Of a stretch of 64,000 nucleotides of DNA, positions 23,110 to 34,164 are shown piece by piece. Source of the DNA: Salticus scenicus (taxonomy: Eukaryota; Arthropoda; Arachnida; Araneae; Salticidae); assembly GCA_963930645.1 (NCBI GenBank), contig OZ005648.1:241185436-241249435 (forward strand), written 5' to 3'. Position 1 is the stretch's first letter. Every line of letters starts with the position of its first letter. The notes under the pieces are model-generated. The model was given only the letters and a program-made list of their open reading frames with translations, was not told where the DNA came from and did not search any database. The position numbers and the translations under genes are program-made.

Positions 23110-24440
23110 AATGCAGACGATTTTCATCTCAAAGAAGTATAACACAAAATAAAAAAAGAAATCAGCTTTGTGCTGATATCTAAAAACCTAAACCAATATA
23201 TATTTTTTAATTATCACCAATATACGGTTAAGCAATTGTTTTAAATGTATTGAAATGTTCTTTAAAAAGGTATCTATGTTAAAAATTCATGCTCCCGAGG
23301 GACGTCGGGGACGATACCCTCGCATAAAGAAAAATGTTTCCTTTGGTTAATTATTACTATTATATATGTAATTTTATATTGAAAAGTTAAAAAAGTAATT
23401 TCATTAAATTAATTTATTCGAAACTTTTTCCTATACTGCCATAAAAAAAAAAAAAAAAAAAAAAAAATTGAAAGCAATGTTATAATTCGGAAAAAAAAAA
23501 AAAAAAAGTTGTACCTCAAGGGACTAATGTGCAAGTTGCACCGAACGAACAAACTATTTCTTTCAACGAAAATGCCTACTAACCCTGAACGATAGGTCTA
23601 ATATATCGTATCGTATTTATCGTAATATAACTCAATACTTATTTGGCTTCCTTCTTTGACTCGTTTTAATACGCATTTTTTATATGCATGAGCAGCCCCC
23701 GAAAAACAAAAACATTAAATCATTAAATTCATTTTTTTACTTATTTTTATTTCATATTATTTCACGGGCACTTTTTATTTCCTAATTCAAAATTATTAAA
23801 AAAAAACTTTTTCGATATCGCTTGTAACGATACTGATTATTATTAATTTTCTTTTCTTTTTCTTTCAATAATAATAATAATAATAATAATAAAGATTTTG
23901 ATGAAATTCTGGCAAAAGCAGAATTTAGTTTAGGACGAAGGACTATTAGATTTTTTTTTTTTTTTCCTTTTTTCAAATTATAACATCGCTTTCAAATTAT
24001 TCAATTATATTTTCGATAAATTTTAGATTTCGACAAATGTACAATTATCGAAATCGACAACGCAGATTGAGGCTAATAGGCCCTCAGTCCTAAAAAAAGA
24101 AAGAAATGAGGTAATCGATTGTTGAGCAATTAATTCCCAAATCATTGATTCCCGAATTAGGTTTAAATTCAGTTCAATTTAATTCAGTTAAAAACACTAG
24201 TTTAAGTCAAGATCTAAATAAATATTAAATTTGGTTAAATTTCGTCCATTAGTTCGAGAGATACACTGACCAATTACAAAATTTTTTATACATACACACA
24301 AGAGAAACACACAGACATTTTTGAAAAATGGTAAAATCGGGTTCAGATTTAGAAAATCCCAAAACGAGTAAATACATCAAAAACTAAAAGGCGAAAATTT
24401 CCACAAATCGAATACTTTCTTTTTATGTGTATGTGTAGAA
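23110..24440 (-). repeat. Family R copy (reverse) interrupted by repeat X copy 2
   Basis: Reverse-oriented family R landmarks occur at both sides: GGTTAATTATTACTATTATA and the G/C-run block near 23290-23330 on the left, and TTCGAGAGATACACTGACC with ACACACAGACATTTTTGAAA and AATACTTTCTTTTTATGTG on the right (to ~24430). Between them, about 23500-23975, lies an inverted copy of repeat X (see 1930-2460). So repeat X landed in, or lies beside, a family R copy, all inside the gypsy-type element. Confidence 0.55.
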
Positions 24441-24854
24441 AAAAATTTAAAGATAAAAAAAATTACTTATATATATTACGTCTTCTATTTCAAACTTTAC
24501 TCTTAAATTAAATGTTATGTTGTTTGTTATTCCCTTTCTTCAAGGTAATTTTCAAAGAATTTTTTCAGATTTATTTTTTTCCAGAAATGAATTATTTAAG
24601 TTGTACCGTGTTCTCTTATTTCATTTATCGAATTTATAATGAATAAGAAAAGAATTCCACATCCATTTCTTATTAATTTTTTTTTTTTTTTTTAACTTAC
24701 GTTGCTGTTATTTATATCGAAAATATGCAAGAACAACAGAGAATCTGAAATTCAAATTGTTTACATGTATAATTATATGTGAACAACATATTTAGAAAAT
24801 TAAAATCAACTTAGATATTATAAATTTTTATGACATATTTCAATTCACGCATTT

Positions 24855-24962
24855 TCCTAACAGCACACTTATCCCTAGTACATCTTGAGAATATCACTTA
24901 GACGTACTTTCATCCATAGGATATCCTGATGATGTCTTGTGGATGAGATGTGCTGTTAGGGA
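24855..24962. repeat. Short inverted repeat CCTAACAGCACA
   Basis: CCTAACAGCACACTTATCC at the left pairs with GGATGAGATGTGCTGTTAGG at the right, giving a ~105-bp fold-back. The interior word ATAGGATATCCTGATGATGTC has a relative near 57264-57285. Likely a small MITE. Confidence 0.5.
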
Positions 24963-25094
24963 TATTTATTAAATTCATAAATTGATTACCTAAGACGTTT
25001 TGTAAAAATTTGCCGTATTTACTTGTCCACTAAACGTTAATTATGAGATGCGGTTTTCTAAGACAACACTTTTTAACCAATTATCATTTTTAAC

Positions 25095-25320
25095 AATTCT
25101 TTCTCTTTCCTGGCCCCACCGGCAGCCAAGTACTTCTACACTCAAAGTTGGTAGACGGGAATTGCTGGGTTCGATGTTGGATCCCAGGTTGCTTTCGTCG
25201 ATCATGTCGTTCGGAGTTTTTCATGGTTTTCTCCAAAAACTCGCTGAAATACGGGCTAAGACCATTTAAAAATAATTCCATGGAAGGCATTCCACCTATA
25301 GCTCTAGGAATATAGTGTAG
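25095..25320. repeat. GC-richer retroposon-like segment
   Basis: A block of higher G+C with TTGGATCCCAGGTTGCTTTC, ATCATGTCGTTCGGAG and CATGGTTTTCTCC words. The style recalls a SINE or a conserved retroposon piece, but I cannot identify boundaries, a tRNA-like head or a tail. Antisense and sense open frames of 66-73 codons are not recognised. Confidence 0.3.
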
Positions 25321-25902
25321 TCAATCGACCTTAATTTTAACAACTAACCTTCCTCTTCCCCTGTCTCGTGCAAGATTGTAATAATCAACATCAATAAATT
25401 CAAAGATTTACAAAAAAAAAAAAAAAAAAAAAAAAAAAGAAGAAGAAGAAGATACATACACAAATACCGATAAATTTAAAATAAATAGAAACATAAAATT
25501 CTGTGTTTTTAACAGCATTATAATTTTTGTGTTATGAATAGCAAATGTTCAGAACAAAAGCTTTTGCATTTAATACTTGTCAATATGAACACTTTCTTGA
25601 GAACTGGGACTGTCGGACTTTAAATGGACATGGACATTAACATGAAAATTAGTCTTTCTGCGTCAACCTACCTTTTGACTATAGAGGGACAGGGACTGAC
25701 TTTGAAAAGTTGTTCTCTCAATCTCGGTCAGTTTCTGTCGCGCAAAAAGAGAATTGTATAAAGTATATCCTGTTTTTTGCTAATCCGTCAGTAAAGAAAG
25801 GAGGAGAGAAGAAAACAATAAATTTGCAATGTGAAAATGTTCATTAAAATTCAAATTTGTGATAAAAAATTTATTTTTCGTGTTTCAAAATCCCGTTGGA
25901 AG

Positions 25903-25934
25903 CACGGGGGCGAAAAGATATTTTCGCCCCCGTG
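25903..25934. repeat. Perfect GC-rich hairpin
   Basis: CACGGGGGCGAAAA, loop GATA, TTTTCGCCCCCGTG: a perfect 14-bp stem. It is followed by AGCGGGGGCT...GCCCCCGTT and a GGCGCCTATG edge near 25980-25988 abutting the gag remnant. The group looks like the terminus of an inserted element; a partly similar word (CACTACGGGGGCGAGA) is at about 19718-19733, the other side of the split gag. Confidence 0.6.
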
Positions 25935-25984
25935 AAAAATTACAGCGGGGGCTACCGCCTCCGCTGCCCCCGTTAAGTCGGCGC

Positions 25985-26740
25985 CTATGAATCGGTCGAC
26001 TTGACTGATTTTAAATGTAAATTTTTAGGAGATGAATTTAAACCACTAAAGAGGTTTGTCGGCTCAACAGTTTCAAAGCCTAAATTGGAAGTATTGGCGG
26101 AAGGATTAGCCGCGATATTTAACGATTTGTCACTTTCGCTCAGTTTAACGGTTTTAGCCGCCACATTAATTTTAATTGCATTTTCGTTTACAACCTCCGT
26201 CGCAATATTAGGCAAATTCTCGGATTTTTTATCCGTAGCCAAAGGCTGAATAACAGACTTGAATTTGTCTGTAGTGTTGGTTAGAGGCGAAGTTTGCTCG
26301 TTTGCTTCAACTTGTATTTGACTTTTGTCACTAGAAATAACGGTTTCATCGCCAGTTTTAGGTTGGTTTAAATTAATAGAGCTTGCTCCCTGTGACTTAA
26401 TAACTTCTTGTGGTTTTTCCACTGGTTTTATTACTGCTTCCCACTGACGCTCGTGAGGGGGGAGGGAACGGTTATGTTCTAATCTCAATCTATCATACCG
26501 AGTGGCAAAGAGGTCGATGATCCGACTTTTTAAGTCCTCATAGGTTGGATTCGAGCCAAGTGAATGGCAGGCGATTAATTTATGCCACTGTCTTGGTTCT
26601 CCTCTTTAGGAATATGCTAACCAAGCATATTTTTCTGCAACCTCGATTTTATAAAAATGGAAAAAATATTCAAGTTCATCAAAAAACTGAAGTACACTGG
26701 TCGTGCCATCAAAAAACACTTGCTTGGGGCGAGATTCGAG
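25985..26740 (-). pseudogene. Gag remnant of the gypsy-type element
   Basis: Starts just after the primer site. The frames read VFFDGTTSVLQFFDELEYFF, then after a stop near 26608 RQWHKLIACHSLGSNPTYED, leading in the same sense into LFATRYDRLRLEHNRSLPPH and a long Ser/Asn/Lys/Val-rich tail ending at 25985. The first part has the helical, aromatic-rich look of retrotransposon gag (retrotrans_gag-like) modules, which would assemble the particle. No CCHC knuckle is seen. The end at 25985 coincides with foreign repeat sequence, so the gene was cut by an insertion. Confidence 0.6.
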
Positions 26741-26755
26741 CGGATTTGGGCGCCA
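26738..26755 (-). other. Primer binding site, tRNA-Lys-like
   Basis: On the - strand TGGCGCCCAAATCC begins one base after the LTR end. TGGCGCCC is the complement of the 3' end of lysine tRNAs. This fixes the element's direction. Confidence 0.7.
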
Positions 26756-26756
26756 C

Positions 26757-27400
26757 TGTGACGAACGATTTGTCGTCACCACGCTCATTTAACTTTGGTG
26801 AAGCTGAAACTTAATTACTTAATTGAATTATAAAGTGAAATAACGACAAAGTCAGATTTATAAAATAAATGAGCTTTTATTTGAGCTTAATAGAAAGGTG
26901 GGCGTTGGACTATAATTATATTTAATAACTTATTACTTAAATGGGCAGCCCCCATAATTACTTTTAACTTTACATAGTTAAACACCATTAATCTCAATTA
27001 CTTTATTTAAATTTATTAACTCTTACTGCGTAGTAATCTTTCGTATGTGGGAGGATTCCCTGACACCACGATACTACTCGACTTACTATCTTCAACTATA
27101 TCCGCTAACAACTGACTCCTCCAACCCCCTACTACTTCTAATTCACCATCTACCTCTCACGGCTACCTCTCTACTATCTTACTCTCTTACTCTCCTTCCA
27201 ACTAACTCCGAAAAGCAATCGTCCTTCTCCTTTTATACAAGTTACTTTCCAAACTTATTAGCATATGGCACATTACAATTGCGTTTATCATTTATCATAG
27301 GAACTAACTCTATTGGTCGACTGAATCCTAAATTCTTCACATTCATGTTTTACTCGTAAAGTGCGAATTTTAATTGTAGCTAACTTTGCTATACCTCACA
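26757..27400 (-). repeat. 5' LTR of the gypsy-type element
   Basis: 644 bp; partner of 16663-17307. The + strand open frame inside it is an LTR shadow. Confidence 0.85.
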
Positions 27401-27404
27401 AAAT

Positions 27405-29433
27405 GTCGTCATTTTTTCTTATTAGTCCATTGAGCCAAGTCTGCGTGCTTAAATATTGTTCATGTATAAATATTTTTTTTTTATCCTCGCGTATCGTATC
27501 GTTTCGAAAAAAAAATAATTGAAACTGGTCCATGTTAGAGAAATATTATATAGATTAGACTAAGTATACATTTCCTTAACCCTTTGCGGCGCAGGGTAAT
27601 TCGGGTCATTTAAATTACACTTCCACCGGAATTTACGAACAAAGTTAAAATAAAAGAAATTTTAAATTTTCAGGTTGAAAAAAGGGACCTTTTCTGCTAT
27701 GTTATAAATGTAAATTTTTGCTAAAATATTTCCGGGATGAGATTTTGCACTTGAGAATTAAAATTAGGTGTTCCATCAGCGGGAACACTGCGACTGAAAG
27801 GGTACTATACTATGGGGAATATTCTTAATTTCAATAAGGAGAAAGAGGAAGATCACAGTGGCTTTCCTTTAAAATTGATTAAATAAAAGAAAAAAAAATA
27901 TATATTAAAGGCGAAGCCACATTAAACTCACATAATTAGACATTTCGGAAGACAAACTGGCGTAAATAACCATCACGCTAGAAACCGAATGATGACTTAA
28001 AATACTAATCTTCCATAACACAGGTCGACATGTAAAATTTTGATTTTATAATTTTGGAAATATTATATAGATAATTTAATTGTTGCCAAACAAAAATTAC
28101 GAGTTCATTTTCTGTCGACATAAAAATAAATACGTTTAATTAAACGTGAATATTAAAAAACTATAAAAAGTTAAATTAAGCATTTCACAAAAATCCACAT
28201 CATTGTCACTTTAAAAATTTTATGCACATTGATAAGAGCTCTATGATTCATCAGAAAGTTTAAAACATGGTATAGAAAAAAAAAAAAAAAAATTTAATCT
28301 TATAATTATTTTTATTTCATTTTGCAAGCGCGTTTTTTATTTCCTAATTCAAAATTATTAAAAAAAAAAAACTTTTTCGATGGTGTTTGTAAGTACGAAT
28401 TGACTTTAAAAAATTTTCTTTTATATTACTTGTTATAGACTTCATTCAGTTTACTGAAAAAAATAAATAATAAAATTACTGCATAAGTTTGTGAGACTCA
28501 TTGCAAGCATATGCACTGTAAATTCCAAAACAGTATTCCTATCATGTAATAACTATTCAGTTAATATAACTGGTTTCGAGTTTGGATTTTTGTTGCAGCT
28601 TCATAGTCTGTTTTTTTTTTTTTTTTTTTTTTACATTAAAGCGCGTTAAAGCAGGACCCACGCCTTAAATCCGAACTTACTGGGGGTGTTTATTAAAGAA
28701 AATGTTCCAGTTAATTTACAACTCGATCTTGTGATGAAAGGTAGTAATCTAAGCATGAAGCTGCACGCGTTTATTTCAGAATACACAGAAAATATAATGG
28801 GTGCTTCAAAAATCTTATATGAGATGGATCAGAAAAAAACTAATGAAACTATTTTCTTTAATATTTAATAGTTTGTAATATTTGACATGCTTTATTTTTC
28901 GTATCTTTACTTTTTGAGCCCCGTGCTTACTGAAGTGAATTGAATAATACAAGTATACCTGCACAAAATGGCTTTGTACGTGAACATTTTATTCGGGAAC
29001 AGTTTAACTCATTTAGGGGTCAGTGGTATTCAGTATTATATACCACCTAATTTTAATTCCCAACTACAAAAATTCCTCCCGGAATTTTTTAATAAAATTT
29101 TACTTTTTAACTTAGCCGAAAAAAACTAATAATAAATTCTGGTTGCTCTTGATGTTAAATGTGCCTAATTACATTGCTTCTGAAAAGACTAAAGTATTAT
29201 TAGTGAACAACTTAAAAAAAAAAAAAAAAAAGTCAACAGATACTAATACTTTTTATGAGCTATTAGCTTTTCTGAAAATTTAAACATTGTTATATATAGA
29301 AAAATATATCCTTTGTTTTTGCTCGCCATATTCAGCATTTATATTTCAAATATTTTGACATAAACACCATGATTATGACATTGTGTTAGACAACTTATCT
29401 CTTTATTTAAAAAAGTTCATCCAGAAATGAGTA
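27405..29433. other. No gene seen; fragment of repeat X
   Basis: A piece of repeat X is at about 28310-28390 (TTTCCTAATTCAAAATTATT and AAACTTTTTCGAT). Otherwise AT-rich, with poly(T) at 28611-28632 and poly(A) at 29214-29231. A 60-codon frame at 28686 is not supported. Confidence 0.45.
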
Positions 29434-29441
29434 TTTGTATG

Positions 29442-30718
29442 AGGAGTGGATCAAGACAGCACATTTGCTCCTTTGAAATAGACATCTAAATTTTTAATTG
29501 TTGTCTTTAATTTTTTCAACCATAAAATAAAATATGCTTTCACGTGAAAAAAAAAGTAAATAAATAAAATATCAAATTTGTTCATGCATGTACTTACGGA
29601 TAATACGTAAGTATCGTAATTTCGTGCACTTTTGCGATTCAAACACATCAAGGTAGGGGTATCCATTTTTTTTTTTTTTTTTTTGGGGGGGGGGGGGAGT
29701 TGTGTGCGCGATAGTGATTTCAGCGAAAAAAAGTTACATGCGTTTTCAGATTCATGCACAGCGAGACAGGGGTGTCCAGTGATGTTTTTTTTGGTTTTCA
29801 TGGGGGGGAACCAACATACGTGCGTGATAGGGATGGCTTCGAAAACGAGTTACACGCGTTCTCAGATTCATGCACAGCGTAGTTGGGGTGTCCAGTGATG
29901 TTTTTTTTTGGTTTTCATGTGAGCGAAGCGAACATACGTGCGTGATAGTGACGGCTTCGAAAACGAGTTACACGCGTTCTCAGATTCATGCACAGCGAGG
30001 TTGGGGTGTCCAGTGATGTTTTTTTTGGTTTTCATGTGAGCGAAGCGAACGTACGTGCGTGATAGTGATGGCTTCGAAAACGAGTTACATGCGTTCTCAG
30101 ATTCATGCACAGCGTGGTTGGGGTGTCCAGTGATGTTTTTTTTTGGTTTTCATGTGAGCAAAGCGAACATACGTGCGTGATAGTGATGGCTTCGAAAACG
30201 AGTTACATGCATTCTTAGATTCATGCACAGCGAGGTTGGGGTGTCCAGTGATGTTTTTTTTGGTTTTCATGTGAGCGAAGCGAACATACGTACGTGATAG
30301 TGATGGCTTCGAAAACGAGTTACATGCGTTCTCAGATTCATGCACAGCGTGGCTGGGGTGTCCAGTGATGTTTTTTTTTGGTTTTCATGTGAGCAAAGCG
30401 AACATACGTGCGTGATAGTGATGGCTTCGAAAACGAGTTACATGCATTCTCAGATTCATGCACAGCGAGGTTGGGGTGTCCAGTGATGTTTTTTTTTGGT
30501 TTTCATGTGAGCGAAGCGAACATACGTGCGTGATAGTGATGGATTCGAAAGCGAGTTACATGCGTTCTCAGATTCATACACAGCGAGGTTGGGGTGTCCA
30601 GTGATGTTTTTTTTGGTTTTCATGTGAGCGAAGCGAACATACGTGCGTGATAGTGATGGCTTCGAAAACGAGTTACATGCGCTCTCAGATTCATGCACAG
30701 CGAGGTAGGGGGTGTCCA

Positions 30719-30770
<52 letters not shown>

Positions 30771-31133
30771 ATATATATATATTTATTTATGTGCGCGAAG
30801 CGTATATACGTGCATGATACAACACAAGTTTACGTGTTTTCCAATTACATCTTTCGTTTTCTATTTCCTTACTTTTAGTGGAAGGGTCTAAATTCATAAC
30901 GGGGGTTTCAGGTAGCAGGAGGCTTTCTTACAAAAGAAAATATCTAATCAGCATTTTAAAGCATTTGAATGTCAAAAGAAAATATTAATATTTTATTTTT
31001 TATTTTATTTATTTTACTTTCTTCAAGTGAAAGCATATTTTATATTATGGTTGAAAAAATTAAAATAAAGACAACAATTAAAAATTTAGATGTCTATTTC
31101 AAAGGAGCAAATGTGCTGTCTCGATCCACTCCT
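29442..31133. mobile_element. TIR element enclosing a minisatellite, 8-bp TSD
   Basis: The element starts AGGAGTGGATCAAGACAGC and ends GCTGTCTCGATCCACTCCT. The inverted match continues inward for ~130 bp (left about 29442-29575, right about 30998-31133). It is flanked by a perfect 8-bp duplication TTTGTATG at 29434-29441 and 31134-31141. Eight-base duplications fit hAT, P or Merlin-type DNA transposons; the terminus is not decisive. The interior is a tandem array (29650-30724), a (TA)n run (30721-30782) and a diverged array remnant. No transposase is encoded. Confidence 0.85.
29650..30724. repeat. 117/118-bp minisatellite array, about 9 units
   Basis: The anchor GTCCAGTGATG recurs at 29774, 29890, 30008, 30125, 30243, 30360, 30478, 30596 and (GTCCAGTGATA) 30714, spacings 116, 118, 117, 118, 117, 118, 118, 118. 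Each unit holds a T run of 8 or 9, GTGAGCGAAGCGAACATACG, GATAGTGATGGCTTCGAAAA and TCAGATTCATGCACAGCG. The - strand open frames of 80 codons are repeats of a 39-codon unit and have no gene features. Confidence 0.9.
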
Positions 31134-31401
31134 TTTGTATGTGGCTACATTTAAATTTGCTATTCTGAATAATTAAATGGAAGCTTCAAAGGAATTTAAT
31201 TAATGTTAGTTTTTAATTGATAATTACGTAAAGAATTACTATTAACAATGCTAATTATGATAGGAGCTTTTCAAAATTAAAATTTATAAATACATATCAA
31301 CGCACAACGATGAGCAGAAATAAAATTAAGTGACCTATCAATCTTGCCGATTGAAAAAGATTTACATATAAATTTTGACAGTGTAATTTGCATACTTTAA
31401 A

Positions 31402-32704
31402 AGCACTTATTTTCGCGAGGCTTTAATTTTCGCGATTTTCGCGAGCCCATCGTAATCGCGAAAATTTAAGCCTCGCAAAATACCTTTTTTTTTTTCGCCT
31501 CAAATAATAATAATAAATCAGAAATTTTTCACTTACCAAAATTTAACGATTTACTACACAGCACGGAGTAAAAAGACAGGAGAAGAAGGTAACGCTGAAA
31601 TTTTGTGATGTTGTTTTCTAATGTTTACAGATGGCGCCAGCGTGCAATCCTTCCTTCTCTCCAGCTTCCGCAATGTTATTCAATGGGGAAATGTCTCGTT
31701 TTAATTATTTTTTTAAAAATAATATCAAGCTGAAAAAATTTCGATTGAAAGCAAATTTCATTAAATAGAGTATTCTAACCAACATGTTTTTTTAAGAGCC
31801 ATTTTATACTAATTTTACTTTGAAAGAAAGCTTTTAAAAAATGACGATTCTTATGAACCGAAGCTAGCTAAAACAGACAATTGGGAGGAAGGAAAATGGA
31901 GGAAATTTTGTAAAGAACAAAAATAAACTTACTTTAGGTGCAGAAAACACGAACTCGGACTTTATTTTTCTCCTAGGGCTTTTTTTTTGTTTTTCTTATC
32001 CCTATCATAGCCTGTTTTACAACTAGGAACGAAGCATTTATTTAAAACATCTGAATTATGCAGTTTTAAGAACTTACAAAGAAATTAAATTGCTTAAAAT
32101 AAAAAATTTTAAATGTACTTCAGCAAAATTCTATTGAAAACAACAGTATATCCGCGCCGAAGTAGGGAGGAATGACAAGTGGCGCCCTCAATATTTACCA
32201 AAAATTTAGATCACAGTTTCGTAGCTTTCTCCCATTGGACCTTCAACTCCTATTAATATTACTCCGTGCTACACAGTTACAAACACTTTTATGGCAACTT
32301 TCTTTCTTACAACTTGATTTTCTTTCTAAAACTATTTCTTGAATACTACACAACTATATCTTGAATATAAAACAAAAATACAACTAATAGAATGCAGCTC
32401 ATACACTTACAATGTTTATACCAGCTTCTTTGAAGTCATTCAAAATTATTCCAAGGTCAAAGATGATATATAAGAACCGTTGTAAGCGTAAGTTGTTTTT
32501 AGAGCGATTGGGAGGGGAGGGGGGGACTTTTCGGACAAAAAGAAATTTCTTAAAATGCCCTATGCAAAAAGGGTTCTATATTTAGGTACTTTCGGGATTT
32601 TTCAACTTTCAATTCTGTTCATATAAAGTTCGCGAAATTTTCAGCTCGCGAAATAACCGATATCTTCATTTTCGCGAAAATTTCGGCTCGCGAAAATAAG
32701 TGCT
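31402..32704. mobile_element. MITE with AGCACTTATTTTCGCGAG ends, hosting a P-like element
   Basis: Left end AGCACTTATTTTCGCGAG and right end CTCGCGAAAATAAGTGCT are exact inverted repeats, with more CGCGAAAAT words inside both halves (left to ~31480, right from ~32625). The middle is occupied by the P-like copy 31562-32268. Without it the element would be about 590 bp. Target duplication is unclear. Confidence 0.65.
31562..32268 (-). mobile_element. P-like non-autonomous element with THAP remnant, copy 2
   Basis: 707 bp, inverted relative to copy 1 and similar along its whole length, with the same ends (CACGGAGTAA, ATTACTCCGTG) and its own 8-bp duplication CTACACAG at 31554-31561 and 32269-32276. 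The THAP-like C-x4-C stretch is at about 32000-32036 on the - strand (CFVPSCKTGYD). The following frame soon stops. Independent duplications show two separate transposition events of one family. Confidence 0.8.
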
Positions 32705-33244
32705 TATTTATTCAGCTATATATTCGTATGGAAATAACCTTCTTGCTATATATATATATATATTTGGAAATACTTTTACTCACAGATAACAAAGATAGAA
32801 TTCTATTACTGTTTTGAAAAAGAAAAGTATTGATGTTTGCAAAAGTAATTTTATATTATAAATAAAATATGAATTTATAAATAGTTTTTGATTTGTTTAT
32901 AAATGTAATAAGTTTTTGGTTTGAACGTCACACTAAAGCATTTGATTCCATAATCACGGAAGTAAGCCAAAAGTAGCCAAAAGGTTATGTTTTCAAAGGT
33001 AGAAGACGGTAAGTGCCTACCTTTATTCGAACTCAGGTCGTGCTCGTCGGTTTAGCAGTTCTAAATTTGTTTTCTTTGAAACTCGTCTGAATTCGGGTTA
33101 GGACCTCTTAGACTCTATGAGGGCACTTCATACAGACGTAGAACTTTCTCGCAATTAATCAGCCTTAAAACCTCCACCACCATCATCAGAAAGAGAGGGG
33201 CCGTTACGCCACTGATCATAATCTGTCCTGCATTCTGAAACAAA

Positions 33245-33473
33245 GTTTTTATTAAAATCCATCTTAATAAAGTAGTTTTAAACAGTTTAAATTGCTCAAA
33301 TTTAAAAAGCACGCAGTAAAATGAAATAGAAATCAACGATAATGTAACAGGTTCATTCAGGTAGTAGGGAGTAATGACTAGTGGCGTTCTCAATATTTCT
33401 CTGAATTTTACATCAGTTTTGAAGCTTTCTCTCATTGGATTTTCAATTCCTCTAATAATAGTACTCTCCGTCC
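33245..33473 (-). mobile_element. Degenerate third P-like copy
   Basis: Matches the right half of copy 2 with clear divergence: GTAGGGAGTAATGACTAGTG, CGTTCTCAATATTTCTCTG, TTTCTCTCATTGGATTTTCA, and an eroded terminus TACTCTCCGT. Older than the other two. The antisense frame at 33115-33480 is a shadow. Confidence 0.6.
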
Positions 33474-33539
33474 TGTACATCGAGCTTCTCGATGGTCCTG
33501 TATAGTAATCTGTGCTCCGGACCTCTCCTAGGAGTGTGT

Positions 33540-33597
33540 CCCAGACCGTCGCCCATTGCGCAGCACTAGAGCGATGTTAAAACTAAAAACCAACCAA
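33540..33597 (+). repeat. LINE/SINE-like 3' tail, copy 2
   Basis: CATTGCGCAGCACTAGAGCG followed by an (AAAACT/AACC)-like tail; same end as 6891-6957. The upstream CTCGATGGTCCTGTATAG and GGACCTCTCCTAGGAG words may be the body of the same retroposon. Confidence 0.45.
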
Positions 33598-34067
33598 CTT
33601 CGTTTTCATTTTTTTTATTATTTTCTAAATTTTGAGGATGTTCACCAGATAATTTGGCGATATTTTTTTTTTTCCGCCAGATACTACTTTATTTAGACAT
33701 TTGAAAACAAGTTTGACTTCAAGTTATGATAGAATATTTATCATTTTTCCTTTTAATTATTATATTAGTTGGATATTTATTGTGTAAATATCATCCTTTG
33801 GAATGAAATGTTTATATTTTCAATTGAATATGGAAGTTTGCCATTTTTTTTTCTAGAGTTTTGAAATTTGAAATTTAAATTTTATCAACTTTACAGCAAA
33901 AACAACTTAATCTAACGCATGCACACGATAACTAATACATATCTATACCTAAATATGGGGATTGAAATCAGGAAATAAGTTCCCTCGATTTTTAATAACT
34001 TTTTACAAAAAATCCAATGGACGATTAACATATAGAAAATATTTTTCTTGCATCCACGGATGGTCAG

Positions 34068-34075
34068 TGACGTCA
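34068..34075. promoter_or_regulatory. CRE-like palindrome TGACGTCA
   Basis: A perfect TGACGTCA lies 90 bp upstream of the candidate first codon at 34165, in a locally GC-richer stretch (CGCTTGCGTATTGCTCTTGC). The match is exact, but its use as a promoter element is inferred only from position. Confidence 0.35.
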
Positions 34076-34164
34076 CACTTCGCTTGCGTATTGCTCTTGC
34101 GATCCTTCTACACTGTCGGTAAATGGGTATGGTACATAGAAATTCTGTATTTATTAATTTAAAT

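Larger units (their letters stand above)
16663..27400 (-). mobile_element. Gypsy-type LTR retrotransposon, decayed and invaded
   Basis: Two direct LTRs (16663-17307 and 26757-27400) begin TGTGACGAACG and end ACCTCACA, are about 97% identical by eye, and are flanked by a 4-bp duplication AAAT (16659-16662 and 27401-27404). On the - strand the 5' LTR is followed by TGGCGCCCAAATCC, a tRNA-Lys-like primer site, and the 3' LTR is preceded by a purine-rich tract. Orientation is therefore minus. The 9.4-kb interior keeps gag-like remnants but no recognisable protease, RT or integrase, and carries several later insertions. Family assignment (Ty3/gypsy) is from the LTR ends, duplication length and primer site. 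Confidence 0.8.

Noticed and set aside
27045..27359. 104-codon + strand frame
   Set aside because: Lies wholly in the 5' LTR of the gypsy-type element; the other LTR copy has it interrupted.
29868..30698. Antisense frames encoding tandem HESENACNSFSK-type repeats
   Set aside because: They follow exactly from the 117-bp minisatellite; T-run length changes break the frame, and there is no promoter, start or family support.
29650..30724. CRISPR-like array
   Set aside because: Units are contiguous 117-118-bp repeats without unique spacers, in a eukaryotic transposon context.
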